A stretch of 64,000 nucleotides of DNA, from assembly GCA_963601185.1 (NCBI GenBank), contig CAVCEE010000006.1, positions 62,001-126,000 on the forward strand. Direction: 5' to 3'. This stretch comes from Limisoma sp963601185. GTDB lineage: Bacteria; Bacteroidota; Bacteroidia; Bacteroidales; Muribaculaceae. Positions 43,530-52,855 of the stretch are shown one piece after another (within the stretch, counting starts at the first letter, position 1; each line of letters opens with the position of its first letter). The notes under the pieces were generated by a model. That model did no database searches and was not told the origin of the DNA. It saw only the letters and a list, made by a program, of their open reading frames with translations. Both the position numbers and the translations under genes were made by a program.

Positions 43530-44939
43530 TCAACGCAATTCTTCAACACTAACGATTTCAAGTTTTGGCGTCCATCCTTTGTAGTAGAACAGATTTTCGC
43601 CGTCATACTCAATCTCGCCCAACTGAGAGTCGACCGTTTCACTCCTTATAAACTTCTTTTCCGGAGAGAATTTACCGCAAACACCCTTGTTGGCTGCAAG
43701 GCGGTGATAGTCCATTCCTGTCTTATAGAAGTCTACGACATCCCCATTTTTGGAAGCGAGGTTACGTCCGAACGACATATCCGTTGGTACCCAGCCTATG
43801 CCTTCAAAATATGTTTCAGCCCAATCGTGAATACCCAACTCTTCCGGTTCTAGATACCATCCGCTCTCCCATCGCGCCGGGATGCCGATATTGCGCAGCA
43901 GATTAATATAGAGCAACGTCACCTGTCCACAATCGCCGTATCCACGGTTCAGCACATACTCCGCCAAGTTCGGTATTGTGCTGTACTCTCTTGCGCCAGC
44001 CCATGGGAAGTAGGCATCAATCCAATTATATATCAATGAAGCCTGCTTGACTGGATTTGTCTCATTGCCGACAATATGCAATGCCAATGATTTCATCTCG
44101 TCATTAAGCAAAATTTGGGGGGCATCCTGCGCAGTGTATTTCAGATACGTTTCCGAAGACTTGTCGTAGGGCAACAGATTTCTCAGCAAGTAATCCTGAT
44201 TGTAGTATTTCGAATACACATCATATGAATAGACTATTTCGAAATGAGCCGACTGACCTTTTTTCGCCTTGCGCTCCATATAGACAGTGTTGTGCTTGTC
44301 GCTGTCGGAAAACTTAACCTTGTCACTCGACGACAACAGCGTCACATTCTTCTGCCTGTCAGAAACTATCGGATAAGGCATCCATACCCTTATTTTCTTT
44401 CCAGCAGGAATTGAATCAGCATCAACATCAATCGTGTATTTTATCGTGAAGCGGTGACCTCCATCGAGTCCCGTTTCGCTTGAGATGCCGCCAATCAGTT
44501 CAGTCAAGAATTTTGCTCGTTTCAAGGCATTCATATTCGCCTCTATCTTGCGGTTTGCCGACAACTCCGGCACCAATCTGTCAAGGTTTGAAATTGCCTT
44601 GCGGTACATCATTTTCTGTCCGTCGATGATCTTCGTTTCAATGAAATTACGGGCCTCCCAATCCTTGATGTTATCAGCAGTCGCGTGAGGGAAGCGTTCT
44701 TGTATCTTTCCAATTCCCTCATCGTATGTGTAACGGAAATCCGCCTTAATCCGGTTCATAATTGCACGTACAGAATCAGCCTCGACAGCAGTCAGGCCAC
44801 TATCTTTTGCAGATATTTTTTCTTCCACTTTGCGGAACTCACCGTCGTTGAACAACGACGTTATCTCTTGCGGCACCGCACTGAATCCGAGACCGAAAGT
44901 CAGACAAGCAGCACCAAGTACAAGTACTCTCTTTTTCAT
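43530..44939 (-). CDS. Secreted transglutaminase-like protein
   Basis: 469 residues from the ATG at 44939; the frame is open back to 44996, but that start lies upstream of the -7 element and lacks a signal peptide, while MKKRVLVLGAACLTFGLGFS is one. A beta-rich middle region (about 150-260) is followed by a transglutaminase core with the triad Cys337 (YGDCGQ), His371 (GIHDWAE) and Asp387 (VPTDMSFG), plus the usual WESGWY. Such exported bacterial members are thought to act as proteases or cross-linkers in the periplasm; the substrate is unknown. Monocistronic. Confidence 0.85.
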   Translation of the reverse strand: MKKRVLVLGAACLTFGLGFSAVPQEITSLFNDGEFRKVEEKISAKDSGLTAVEADSVRAIMNRIKADFRYTYDEGIGKIQERFPHATADNIKDWEARNFIETKIIDGQKMMYRKAISNLDRLVPELSANRKIEANMNALKRAKFLTELIGGISSETGLDGGHRFTIKYTIDVDADSIPAGKKIRVWMPYPIVSDRQKNVTLLSSSDKVKFSDSDKHNTVYMERKAKKGQSAHFEIVYSYDVYSKYYNQDYLLRNLLPYDKSSETYLKYTAQDAPQILLNDEMKSLALHIVGNETNPVKQASLIYNWIDAYFPWAGAREYSTIPNLAEYVLNRGYGDCGQVTLLYINLLRNIGIPARWESGWYLEPEELGIHDWAETYFEGIGWVPTDMSFGRNLASKNGDVVDFYKTGMDYHRLAANKGVCGKFSPEKKFIRSETVDSQLGEIEYDGENLFYYKGWTPKLEIVSVEELR

Positions 44940-44966
44940 AGAACAATATTTTACAATCATTTTGCC

Positions 44967-44974
44967 CAAAGGTA
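44967..44974 (-). promoter_or_regulatory. -7 element of transglutaminase-like gene
   Basis: Minus-strand TACCTTTG, 28 bases before the chosen ATG; it argues against the longer start at 44996. No -33 TTTG at standard spacing. Confidence 0.55.
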
Positions 44975-45045
44975 CAAAAACTTTGCGCAAATCCATTTAT
45001 CTTTCTTTTTATTTGGAAAAAATTCCGTATTTCCCCTTTCTTTAG

Positions 45046-45053
45046 TAATTTTG
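45046..45053 (+). promoter_or_regulatory. -7 element of fumarase gene
   Basis: TAATTTTG matches TAnnTTTG and ends 40 bases before the fumarase ATG; no clear -33. Confidence 0.55.
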
Positions 45054-45093
45054 CGATACGACTAAACCAATAATAATATACAAATACGTAATT

Positions 45094-46737
45094 ATGGCAA
45101 ATCCAGAATTTAAGTATCGTCCAATGTTCCAGTTAGGAAAAGACGACACCGAGTACTATTTGCTTACAAAAGACTATGTGTCGGTAGGCGAATTCGAAGG
45201 TCATCAGATATTAAAAGTTGAGAAGGAAGGTCTTACCGCAATGGCCAACGCTGCTTTCCACGACGTTTCATTTATGTTGCGCAGAACACACAACCAACAG
45301 GTTGCAAAAATTCTCAACGACCCAGAAGCAAGCGAGAATGACAAATATGTAGCCCTCACATTCCTCCGCAACGCCGACGTTGCAACAAAGGGCGTGTTGC
45401 CTCTCTGTCAAGACACTGGTACGGCAATCATCCACGGCGAGAAAGGTCAGCAAGTGTGGACAGGCTTCTGCGACGAAGAGGCTCTTTCACTTGGTGTCTA
45501 CAAGACATACACCGAAAACAATCTCCGCTATTCACAGAACGCACCGTTGTCGATGTATGAAGAGGTCAACACAAAGTGCAACCTCCCTGCCCAAATCGAC
45601 ATTGAAGCGACTGAAGGAATGGAGTACAAGTTCCTTTGCGTAACCAAAGGCGGTGGCTCTGCAAATAAGACATACCTTTACCAGGAGACTAAAGCCATCC
45701 TGAACCCTGAAACGCTCGTTCCATTCTTGGTGGCAAAGATGAAGACTCTGGGTACTGCAGCCTGCCCTCCTTACCACATCGCATTTGTAATCGGTGGCAC
45801 ATCTGCAGAAAAGAACCTTCTTACTGTAAAGTTGGCATCAACCCACTACTACGACGAGTTGCCAACCACCGGTGACGAAACCGGACGTGCATTCCGCGAC
45901 GTTGAGTTGGAGAAAAAAGTGCTCGAAGAGGCTCACAACATCGGTCTCGGCGCGCAATTCGGAGGTAAATACTACGCTCACGATGTAAGAATCGTGCGTT
46001 TGCCTCGCCACGGCGCATCCTGCCCTGTTGGCTTAGGCGTTTCTTGCTCTGCCGACCGCAATGTGAAATGTAAAATCAACAAAGACGGTATTTGGATTGA
46101 AAAACTCGATAGCAACCCAGGCGAATTGATTCCGGAAGAACTCCGTCAGGCTGGTGAAGGCGATGTCGTAAAAATCGATCTCGACCGCCCAATGCCAGAA
46201 ATCCTCAAGGAACTGACCAAATATCCGGTATCTACACGCTTGTCGCTCAACGGCACAATCATCGTTGCTCGCGACATTGCTCACGCAAAACTCAAAGAGC
46301 GTCTTGACAAGGGCGAAGAATTGCCAGACTACATCAAGAATCACCCTGTTTACTATGCAGGTCCGGCAAAGACTCCGGAAGGCATGGGTTGCGGCTCTAT
46401 GGGACCGACAACAGCAGGTCGTATGGATCCTTATGTAGACCTCTTCCAAAGCCACGGCGGCAGCATGGTTATGCTTGCAAAGGGTAACCGCTCGCAACAA
46501 GTGACCGACGCATGCCAGGCTCACGGCGGTTTCTATTTGGGCAGCATCGGTGGCGCAGCAGCCATCTTGGCTCAAAACAACATCAAGAGCATCGAGTGCG
46601 TAGAGTATCCTGAGCTCGGCATGGAGGCTGTATGGAAAATCCGCGTTGAAGACTTCCCTGCATTTATCCTCGTCGACGACAAGGGCAACGATTTCTTCAA
46701 GCAAATCAAGCCTCGCTGCACCAACTGCAAACTCTAA
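45094..46737 (+). CDS. Class I (iron-sulfur) fumarate hydratase
   Basis: 547-residue cytoplasmic [4Fe-4S] hydro-lyase interconverting fumarate and malate. Candidate cluster cysteines occur in VLPLCQDTGT, ASCPVGLGVSC and GMGCGSMGPTTAGRMD; KGGGSANKTYLYQ and a C-terminal beta domain (about 370-547) complete the FumA/FumB type fold, where both halves are in one chain. Oxygen-sensitive class I fumarase fits an anaerobic Bacteroidales metabolism running the reductive branch of the citric acid cycle. Whether to call it fumA or fumB cannot be decided. Own promoter and terminator. Confidence 0.95.
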   Translation: MANPEFKYRPMFQLGKDDTEYYLLTKDYVSVGEFEGHQILKVEKEGLTAMANAAFHDVSFMLRRTHNQQVAKILNDPEASENDKYVALTFLRNADVATKGVLPLCQDTGTAIIHGEKGQQVWTGFCDEEALSLGVYKTYTENNLRYSQNAPLSMYEEVNTKCNLPAQIDIEATEGMEYKFLCVTKGGGSANKTYLYQETKAILNPETLVPFLVAKMKTLGTAACPPYHIAFVIGGTSAEKNLLTVKLASTHYYDELPTTGDETGRAFRDVELEKKVLEEAHNIGLGAQFGGKYYAHDVRIVRLPRHGASCPVGLGVSCSADRNVKCKINKDGIWIEKLDSNPGELIPEELRQAGEGDVVKIDLDRPMPEILKELTKYPVSTRLSLNGTIIVARDIAHAKLKERLDKGEELPDYIKNHPVYYAGPAKTPEGMGCGSMGPTTAGRMDPYVDLFQSHGGSMVMLAKGNRSQQVTDACQAHGGFYLGSIGGAAAILAQNNIKSIECVEYPELGMEAVWKIRVEDFPAFILVDDKGNDFFKQIKPRCTNCKL

Positions 46738-46766
46738 CGACATCGCTTAGACAAGCATCATACTGC

Positions 46767-46806
46767 AATATCCGCAATGCCCCACAAGGTGTTGCGGATA
46801 TTTTTT
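46767..46806 (+). terminator. Terminator after fumarase
   Basis: AATATCCGCAA (46767-46777) pairs perfectly with TTGCGGATATT (46792-46802), followed by six T. Confidence 0.92.
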
Positions 46807-46826
46807 ACCATCTGTTTAGAAATTAT

Positions 46827-46834
46827 TATTTTTG
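46827..46834 (+). promoter_or_regulatory. -7 element of pncB
   Basis: TATTTTTG matches the consensus; the start site would fall near 46841, so the ATG at 46860 is preferred over 46845. Confidence 0.5.
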
Positions 46835-46859
46835 CAACAATACAATGTTACGTTCAGTT

Positions 46860-48065
46860 ATGAGACAGATAATAAAACATTTCACAGACGACGACTTATA
46901 CAAGTTCTCGATGTGTTGCGCCGTTATAGATAATTTCCCGAGAGCACAGGTGAAATATTCTTTCGTCGATCGTGACAACACGGTTTATCCCGACGGTTTT
47001 GCCAAGTTGCTTCAAGAGCAGATTGAGATGCTTGAGTCGGTAACAATTACCGACAAGGAAATCCGTTTTATGCAAAAGCAATGTAGATTTCTCCCCAACT
47101 GGTTTTTTACTTACCTAAAGGGCTTCCGCTTCAGCCGCAAATGGGCTCAAATAGAGCAAGATGCCGCTGGACATCTCCACATTGAATTTGAAGGCAACTG
47201 GGCTAACACAATCTTCCTTGAAGTGAAAGTTCTAGCGATAATCTCAGAGCTCTACTACATAGTGACTGGACAAGAAAAGAAATTTGACTACGACCTGTGC
47301 TACCGCAAATCCGTCGACAAAGCCACCCGTCTGCTCGAAGCCGGATGCGTATTCAGCGACTTCGGCACACGCCGGCGTGCTTCACTGGAAGCCGAAGATA
47401 CCGTCGTCCGGGCAATGAAGGACTGCTATAACAGCAAGCAATGGGAAGGACGGTTTGTGGGAACGAGCAACGTGTACCTTGCAATGAAACACAACCTGAC
47501 GCCTGTGGGCACTATGGCGCATGAATTTATCTGTGCCATCGGAGGAATGTACGGTCCACAGATGGCCAACCACATAGCAATGAACCTTTGGCGTTCCACA
47601 TTCCGTGGGGCTTTGGGCACATATCTGTACGACAGTTACGGATGGGACATCTTCAGCCTTAACTTTTCTGAGGATTTCGCCAACCAGTTCAAAGGTCTGC
47701 GAGTGGACAGCGGCGACAACAGAGAGCAGTTGATGAAGATTGTTGACAAATACAAATCCCTTGGCATCGACCCACGCACCAAGCAAGTGATCTTCAGCAA
47801 TAGTCTCGACACAGATAAAGCCATTGAAATACAAAAATTCGCCAAAGACTATTGCCAACCGTCGTTTGGCATCGGCACGCATTTCACCAACGATTTTCCC
47901 GATTTGCGTCCGCTCAACATCGTAATAAAGCTTGTAGCGGCGAAAATCACCGAGCAATGGAGTTTCTACAACGAGACTTGCAAACTCAGCGAGGACGCAG
48001 GCAAGCACACTGGTAAGCCGGAAGTAATCAAGCGATTCCTTGATGCAATAAATTTCAAGGCTTAA
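46860..48065 (+). CDS. pncB: Nicotinate phosphoribosyltransferase
   Basis: 401 residues from the ATG at 46860 (MRQIIKHFTDDDLYKFSM, the usual family start); the in-frame ATG at 46845 lies almost on the predicted transcription start. Makes nicotinate mononucleotide from nicotinate and PRPP in NAD salvage. LTPVGTMAHEF carries the conserved phosphorylated-His motif, followed by LRVDSGDN and VIFSNSLD in the PRPP/phosphate site. Length normal for PncB. Confidence 0.95.
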   Translation: MRQIIKHFTDDDLYKFSMCCAVIDNFPRAQVKYSFVDRDNTVYPDGFAKLLQEQIEMLESVTITDKEIRFMQKQCRFLPNWFFTYLKGFRFSRKWAQIEQDAAGHLHIEFEGNWANTIFLEVKVLAIISELYYIVTGQEKKFDYDLCYRKSVDKATRLLEAGCVFSDFGTRRRASLEAEDTVVRAMKDCYNSKQWEGRFVGTSNVYLAMKHNLTPVGTMAHEFICAIGGMYGPQMANHIAMNLWRSTFRGALGTYLYDSYGWDIFSLNFSEDFANQFKGLRVDSGDNREQLMKIVDKYKSLGIDPRTKQVIFSNSLDTDKAIEIQKFAKDYCQPSFGIGTHFTNDFPDLRPLNIVIKLVAAKITEQWSFYNETCKLSEDAGKHTGKPEVIKRFLDAINFKA

Positions 48066-48155
48066 CGACTTTTCACAACATATTGTCTACTTTATATCGC
48101 CAATCAAATAATAATTAGTAACTTCAACGCCGAAAAAGATATAAATTTTATAGAA

Positions 48156-49109
48156 ATGAGAAATTTTATTAATGTAAACGATATTGGCGACTTGAAAGCC
48201 GCCGTAAAAGAGGCATTGGAAGTAAAAGCGAACCGTTTTGGATACAAGCATTTAGGCGAGAACAAAACACTTCTGATGATTTTCTTCAATTCCTCACTCC
48301 GCACACGTCTAAGTACCCAAAAGGCCGCACTAAATCTGGGTATGAATGTGATTGTGCTTGACGTAAACCAAGGAGCATGGAAACTTGAAACCGAGCGCGG
48401 AGTAATTATGGACGGCGACAAGCCGGAGCACTTGCTGGAAGCCATTCCCGTGATGGGCTGCTATTGCGACGTTATCGGTGTCCGGTCATTTGCCCAATTC
48501 AAGAGCAAGGAAGACGACTACTCTGAAAAGATTCTCAACCAATTCATCAAATATTCAGGTAAACCGGTGTTCAGCATGGAAGCGGCAACACGCCACCCGT
48601 TGCAAAGTTTTGCCGACTTGATTACCATCGAGGAATACAAAAAGAAAGAGCGTCCTAAGGTAGTCCTCACATGGGCGCCCCACCCCAAAGCACTTCCCCA
48701 GGCCGTGCCAAACTCCTTTGCCGAGTGGATGCGCGCCGCTGACTATGATTTTGTCATAACCCACCCTCACGGATATGAACTGGCAGAAGAGTTTACCGCC
48801 GGCGTACCAATCGTCTATGACCAAGACGAAGCCTTGCGCGATGCCGATTTCGTCTATGCCAAAAACTGGTCAGCATTTGCTGACCCTAACTACGGCAAGG
48901 TTATCAGCACCGACCGTTCGTGGACTGTCACGACCGAAAAGATGGCGCTGACAAACAACGCATACTTTATGCACTGTCTGCCAGTGAGACGCAATATGAT
49001 TGTAAGCGACGACGTTATCGAAAGCCCACAATCAATCGTAATCCCGGAGGCTGCCAACCGTGAAATTTCGGCGACGGTAGTACTGAAACGAATTTTGGAA
49101 TCATTATAA
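48156..49109 (+). CDS. argF': N-succinylornithine carbamoyltransferase
   Basis: 317-residue transcarbamylase of arginine synthesis. The carbamoyl-phosphate motif is SSLRTR (46-51), with MHCLPVRRN late in the protein. The whole sequence closely resembles the remembered Bacteroides fragilis enzyme that uses N-succinyl-L-ornithine instead of ornithine. Residue 90 is Pro (GDKPEHLLEAIPVM); in published work this Pro marks succinyl specificity, while acetylornithine enzymes have Glu at the equivalent place. So this organism probably makes arginine through succinylated intermediates. It follows pncB by 90 bases without a clear terminator; the next gene begins 8 bases later, so co-transcription downstream is likely. 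Confidence 0.94.
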   Translation: MRNFINVNDIGDLKAAVKEALEVKANRFGYKHLGENKTLLMIFFNSSLRTRLSTQKAALNLGMNVIVLDVNQGAWKLETERGVIMDGDKPEHLLEAIPVMGCYCDVIGVRSFAQFKSKEDDYSEKILNQFIKYSGKPVFSMEAATRHPLQSFADLITIEEYKKKERPKVVLTWAPHPKALPQAVPNSFAEWMRAADYDFVITHPHGYELAEEFTAGVPIVYDQDEALRDADFVYAKNWSAFADPNYGKVISTDRSWTVTTEKMALTNNAYFMHCLPVRRNMIVSDDVIESPQSIVIPEAANREISATVVLKRILESL

Positions 49110-49117
49110 TTTCTGCA

Positions 49118-50335
49118 ATGAAACGATTCATATCAGTTTTTGCCTTGGCATTGGTTATTGGGACATTTGCATCGGCAGGCAACAGAGCCTGGAACGAAGG
49201 TCCGCTGCAATGGTCCGATTTCCAAGGCAACCCTGCGATAAAGGCGACGACATCATATTTTAAAGGTTTTCTCAAAATCGAAACAGACATAGATTTTCAG
49301 TCCAAGTCGAAGACAAAACTGAACAGTGAAGCCACTTTTGCCACCCACGCGTTGGCCCTGATGGACTGCAATGCCTCTTACACCGATACGGTAAACCAGT
49401 CTAACCAACGGCTACGCTACCACCAGTTGCAATTCGATATGCTTGAAATTGTGCGCCGCCGACTCCAAGCCGACTTGAATTCAGGGATGGTAGGCATCGA
49501 AGCCGACTCACGCGTGGTTTACTATCAGAGAGTCTATGAAGAACAGATTGCCGATTTGGCAAAAGCCACAATAAACGGCAGCAACGACCAGAAGTTGCAG
49601 CAATTTGAGTACGCCTCCAGAAAGCAACTCGACGAATTTATGTTGCCGGCAGCACCGGAAGTCAAGCCAGGTAACTGGATTGCCGGATGGTTTGTGGGCA
49701 CAGGCTGTTTGATTCCCACTGGCGACATTGCCGAACAGTTGAATTACGCCTGGCTTTTCAACATCGGTCTCTATGGCGGATACAAGCATTTCATCCTGAA
49801 GGCCGACATCTCCTACGGACAGCCCGACATCAAGAATTTCGGCGACTATAAGTTCAACCCTCTCGGTCTGCCGCTTGATGACGGCTACTACCACAACTCG
49901 ACCAATAAGTACACAAAGCAACTTAGCGGAAGTGTTTCCATCGGATACCAGTTTATCGACACAAAACGGTTTGCGCTGACACCGCACATCGGCGGCGGCT
50001 GGACAAATTATGCTTGGTACGGTGCAACATTCCAGAAAGTCAAAGACGAAACCACCCAAAAGGATGCGTGGAAAACGATTTCTGACGCAAAGAAAGAATC
50101 TTTCCACAATTTCAACTTTATGGCAGGCATCGACTTCGACTGGCGTTTTCACTCCACGGTCAGCGACAAATCGTCATTTCTCAATGGTCGCCGCGAGCAA
50201 TATACGTCATCAATAAGGCTGACACCTTACGTGATTTGCTACAAGTACAAAACCATATCGCCGCAATGTAAAGGCGTACAAGTCGGCATAACACTTACAT
50301 ATAGCGGATTTATCCGCGCACTACGCCTTGAATAA
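49118..50335 (+). CDS. Exported protein: degenerate DUF922-like N-terminus plus outer-membrane barrel
   Basis: 405 residues with signal peptide MKRFISVFALALVIGTFASA. Residues about 24-178 resemble the DUF922 predicted secreted zinc proteases of Bacteroidota: PLQWSDFQGNPAIKA at 29-43 (family: LxWxDFxGxP), LMDCNASY (family xxxKSW) and LRYHQLQFDMLEI at 99-111 (family LKHEQxHFDxxEI). The zinc residues are not kept: HExxH reads Y101-H-Q-L-Q105, and the later THG motif reads T151-I-N153-G. From about 185 to the end it is a beta-barrel (GLYGGYKHFILKADISYGQ, SVSIGYQF, GVQVGITLTYSGF). The DUF922 link is my own alignment from memory; the barrel part is solid. Its end overlaps the convergent MATE gene by 15 bases. 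Confidence 0.65.
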   Translation: MKRFISVFALALVIGTFASAGNRAWNEGPLQWSDFQGNPAIKATTSYFKGFLKIETDIDFQSKSKTKLNSEATFATHALALMDCNASYTDTVNQSNQRLRYHQLQFDMLEIVRRRLQADLNSGMVGIEADSRVVYYQRVYEEQIADLAKATINGSNDQKLQQFEYASRKQLDEFMLPAAPEVKPGNWIAGWFVGTGCLIPTGDIAEQLNYAWLFNIGLYGGYKHFILKADISYGQPDIKNFGDYKFNPLGLPLDDGYYHNSTNKYTKQLSGSVSIGYQFIDTKRFALTPHIGGGWTNYAWYGATFQKVKDETTQKDAWKTISDAKKESFHNFNFMAGIDFDWRFHSTVSDKSSFLNGRREQYTSSIRLTPYVICYKYKTISPQCKGVQVGITLTYSGFIRALRLE

Positions 50336-51706
50336 CTGCTGGTTGTTCTTCACCTTTTCACGGCGGAGAACAACAAAATAGCAGGTTACCACCATTGAGC
50401 CTGTAAGAATCCAAGAGATTGGATAGACCAACATCAAATTCTCAAACCCTTGCCAATTCGGGCTAACGGCATATACCCAAACTATACGGAGCAGACAAGT
50501 TCCGACTATCGTAAACAGAGTCGGAGTAAGTGATCGTCCCATTCCTCGCAGACATGAGCCTGCTATTTCATAACTGCACGCAATCGACTGGAAAGCAAGC
50601 ACCGTATGCAATCTTATTGCACCGAATTTGTGCACAACCGCATCCGTCGAGAAGAAGTCAAGGAAGAACTTGTCCTGCATCGAGAACAACATATTTGCGC
50701 CAAGACAGAGCACAACACTCATACTCATACAAATCCAGAATATCCGGCTCACACGGTCCAACTTCCCAGCGCCATAGTTCTGCCCTATAAAACTGATTGC
50801 CGCTCCATTGAAGGCAACAACGATAAAGTAGCAATAGTATTCAAAATTCAATGCAGCAGCCGACCCTGCTATAGCACTTGCGCCATAGGTGTTGATTGTA
50901 GACTGCACAATCACATTTGAAACCGAGAATACCATACCCTGCAATCCTGCCGGTACTCCGATTTTCAGAATACGCTTCAACTCCGAACCGTATATCCGCA
51001 TCCGCTTAGTGTCCAGTTTCAACGGGTCATCCTCCTTAAACAACAGCACCACAATACATACTGCGCTGAACATATTGGCTATGCCGGTTGCTATCGCCAC
51101 GCCTTCCACGCCCATACCCAGGCTCAGCACGAAAAACAGATTCAGACCTGTATTGATAATACCAGCCACAACAAGTATGTAGAGAGGCCGGCGAGTGTCG
51201 CCCTTGCTTCGCAGTATGGCTGAACCGAAGTTGAAAATCAGGAAAAATGGAATGCCAAGAAAATAGATGCGCAGATACAATACCGCCATATCAAGCACCT
51301 CTACAGGCGTATCAATCAGTTCTAGTATTGGGCGTGCAATAAACCAGCCCAATATCATCAGAAACAAACCGCTGGCAATGGCCAGAATACTCACCGTTCC
51401 CACAGCGCGGCGTATGCCTTCCTCATTCTCACTGCCAATATGGTTGGAAATTATGGCATTTGCTCCCAAGGAGATGCCGACAAACAAGTTTATAAGCAGA
51501 CTGATAACCGATGAGTTGCTCCCCACTGCAGCCAACGCCTCACTTCCGACAAAGCGACCGACAACAGCCACATCGATTGAGTTGAACAATTGCTGAAGCA
51601 CACTGCTTGCAGCCAAAGGCAAACTGAATAGCAATATCTTCATCAGCAACGGACCGTGGAGCATATCAACTTGATTTGCCTTACTTGATGTTTTACAGAT
51701 TGTCAT
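50321..51706 (-). CDS. MATE-family multidrug/Na+ antiporter
   Basis: 461-residue inner-membrane exporter with about twelve hydrophobic helices in two related halves. PLLMKILLFSLPLAASSVLQQLFNSIDVAVVGRFVG is the classical start of the first half (residues about 19-54), with ALAAVGSNSS following. It belongs to the DinF/NorM-like MATE group; the substrate is not predictable. Monocistronic, with a -7 element near its start; its 3' end overlaps the plus-strand gene tail to tail. Confidence 0.93.
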   Translation of the reverse strand: MTICKTSSKANQVDMLHGPLLMKILLFSLPLAASSVLQQLFNSIDVAVVGRFVGSEALAAVGSNSSVISLLINLFVGISLGANAIISNHIGSENEEGIRRAVGTVSILAIASGLFLMILGWFIARPILELIDTPVEVLDMAVLYLRIYFLGIPFFLIFNFGSAILRSKGDTRRPLYILVVAGIINTGLNLFFVLSLGMGVEGVAIATGIANMFSAVCIVVLLFKEDDPLKLDTKRMRIYGSELKRILKIGVPAGLQGMVFSVSNVIVQSTINTYGASAIAGSAAALNFEYYCYFIVVAFNGAAISFIGQNYGAGKLDRVSRIFWICMSMSVVLCLGANMLFSMQDKFFLDFFSTDAVVHKFGAIRLHTVLAFQSIACSYEIAGSCLRGMGRSLTPTLFTIVGTCLLRIVWVYAVSPNWQGFENLMLVYPISWILTGSMVVTCYFVVLRREKVKNNQQLFKA

Positions 51707-51725
51707 TACACAAGAATTTATGATG

Positions 51726-51733
51726 CAAAGTTA
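51726..51733 (-). promoter_or_regulatory. -7 element of MATE gene
   Basis: Minus-strand TAACTTTG, about 20 bases before the MATE ATG; no -33 TTTG at standard spacing. Confidence 0.5.
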
Positions 51734-51764
51734 ATGCAAAATCAGGAAATCTGTAATTTTTATG

Positions 51765-51772
51765 TAACTTTG
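51765..51772 (+). promoter_or_regulatory. -7 element placed 4 bases before the lipid-kinase ATG
   Basis: TAACTTTG matches TAnnTTTG. Transcription would begin about at the ATG (51777), giving a leaderless or nearly leaderless mRNA. Confidence 0.5.
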
Positions 51773-51776
51773 CGGT

Positions 51777-52742
51777 ATGGGCGAAACACGGAAATATCTG
51801 GCACTAATCAACCCCATTTCGGGCACAAGCAAGAAAGAATTCTTGCCTGAGATTCTCAACAGGCGTTTCTCAGGGCTCGACCTTACAATCCGCTTTACGC
51901 AAAGGGCAAACCACGCTTTCGACCTGACCACACAAGCAGCCAAGGACGGCTACTATGCCGTAATTGCTATCGGCGGCGACGGAACGGTAAACGAAGTTGC
52001 GTCGGCACTTTGCAACACCTCCACCATTTTGGGCATTATCCCGAACGGTTCGGGCAACGGACTCGCCAGGCATCTTCAGATTCCGCTCAACATAGAGAAA
52101 GCGATAGACGTCATTCTTGAAAACAATGTCGACACCCTCGACCACTGCACAGCCAACGGGCATCCGTTCTTCTGCACCTGCGGCATCGGCTTTGACGCAC
52201 AAGTGAGTGAGAAATTCGCAAAGAGTTCGAAGCGCGGACCTATAAGTTATGTAAAAAGTGCCATCAGCGAGTACCTCAAGTACCGCTCCCAAAGCTACCG
52301 CATCGTCACCCCCACAGGCGTAATCACCGAGAGGGCTTTTCTGATTGCCTGTGGCAACGCCTCGCAATATGGCAACAACGCCTACATTGCGCCGAACGCC
52401 GATATGCACGACGGGCTGATTGACACCACCGTCGTACTCCCAATCACGCCACTCGACACCGCTGTACTTGGGCTTCTCCTTTTTTCAAAGCATATTGACC
52501 AGGACACCAACATCATTTCGTTCCGCAGCCCTTCGCTTTCAATCGAACGCGAACGCGACGGAATTGTCCACCTCGATGGAGAGCCTGTGATGATGAAAAG
52601 CACAGTCGATATCGTGTGTCACCCCCATTCACTGAACGTGTTTACCACCGCATCGACGACGGAAAAACCTAACATTCTCAACACTATTGAAACATCATTT
52701 TGGAACTTTATCAGTTCTATCAGAGCAGAATTAAATGTCTAA
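51777..52742 (+). CDS. Diacylglycerol kinase-family lipid kinase
   Basis: 321-residue cytosolic or membrane-associated kinase of the DagK/YegS (DAGK_cat) family. It begins with the first strand of the fold (KYLALINPISGTSKK). The nucleotide motif GGDGTVNEVA is at about 63-72, with IIPNGSGNGLARHL at about 84-97 and a C-terminal beta domain (VHLDGEPV). It phosphorylates diacylglycerol or a related lipid; sphingoid bases are possible in Bacteroidales, which make sphingolipids, but specificity cannot be read here. The start at 51777 is the only sensible one, since the fold begins there. Confidence 0.9.
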   Translation: MGETRKYLALINPISGTSKKEFLPEILNRRFSGLDLTIRFTQRANHAFDLTTQAAKDGYYAVIAIGGDGTVNEVASALCNTSTILGIIPNGSGNGLARHLQIPLNIEKAIDVILENNVDTLDHCTANGHPFFCTCGIGFDAQVSEKFAKSSKRGPISYVKSAISEYLKYRSQSYRIVTPTGVITERAFLIACGNASQYGNNAYIAPNADMHDGLIDTTVVLPITPLDTAVLGLLLFSKHIDQDTNIISFRSPSLSIERERDGIVHLDGEPVMMKSTVDIVCHPHSLNVFTTASTTEKPNILNTIETSFWNFISSIRAELNV

Positions 52743-52855
52743 TTCTGCAAATTTATATGTTTTGCAACATTTCTCTTTTTTCCTCGATTTTTTTTACTTA
52801 AATTCGTGCATAATTTAAAACCATTATAATAACCAAAACTCCTATATTTAACGAT

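Noticed and set aside
46033..46743. 236-codon open frame opposite the fumarase gene
   Set aside because: Antisense to a highly conserved coding region; composition reflects the complementary codons.
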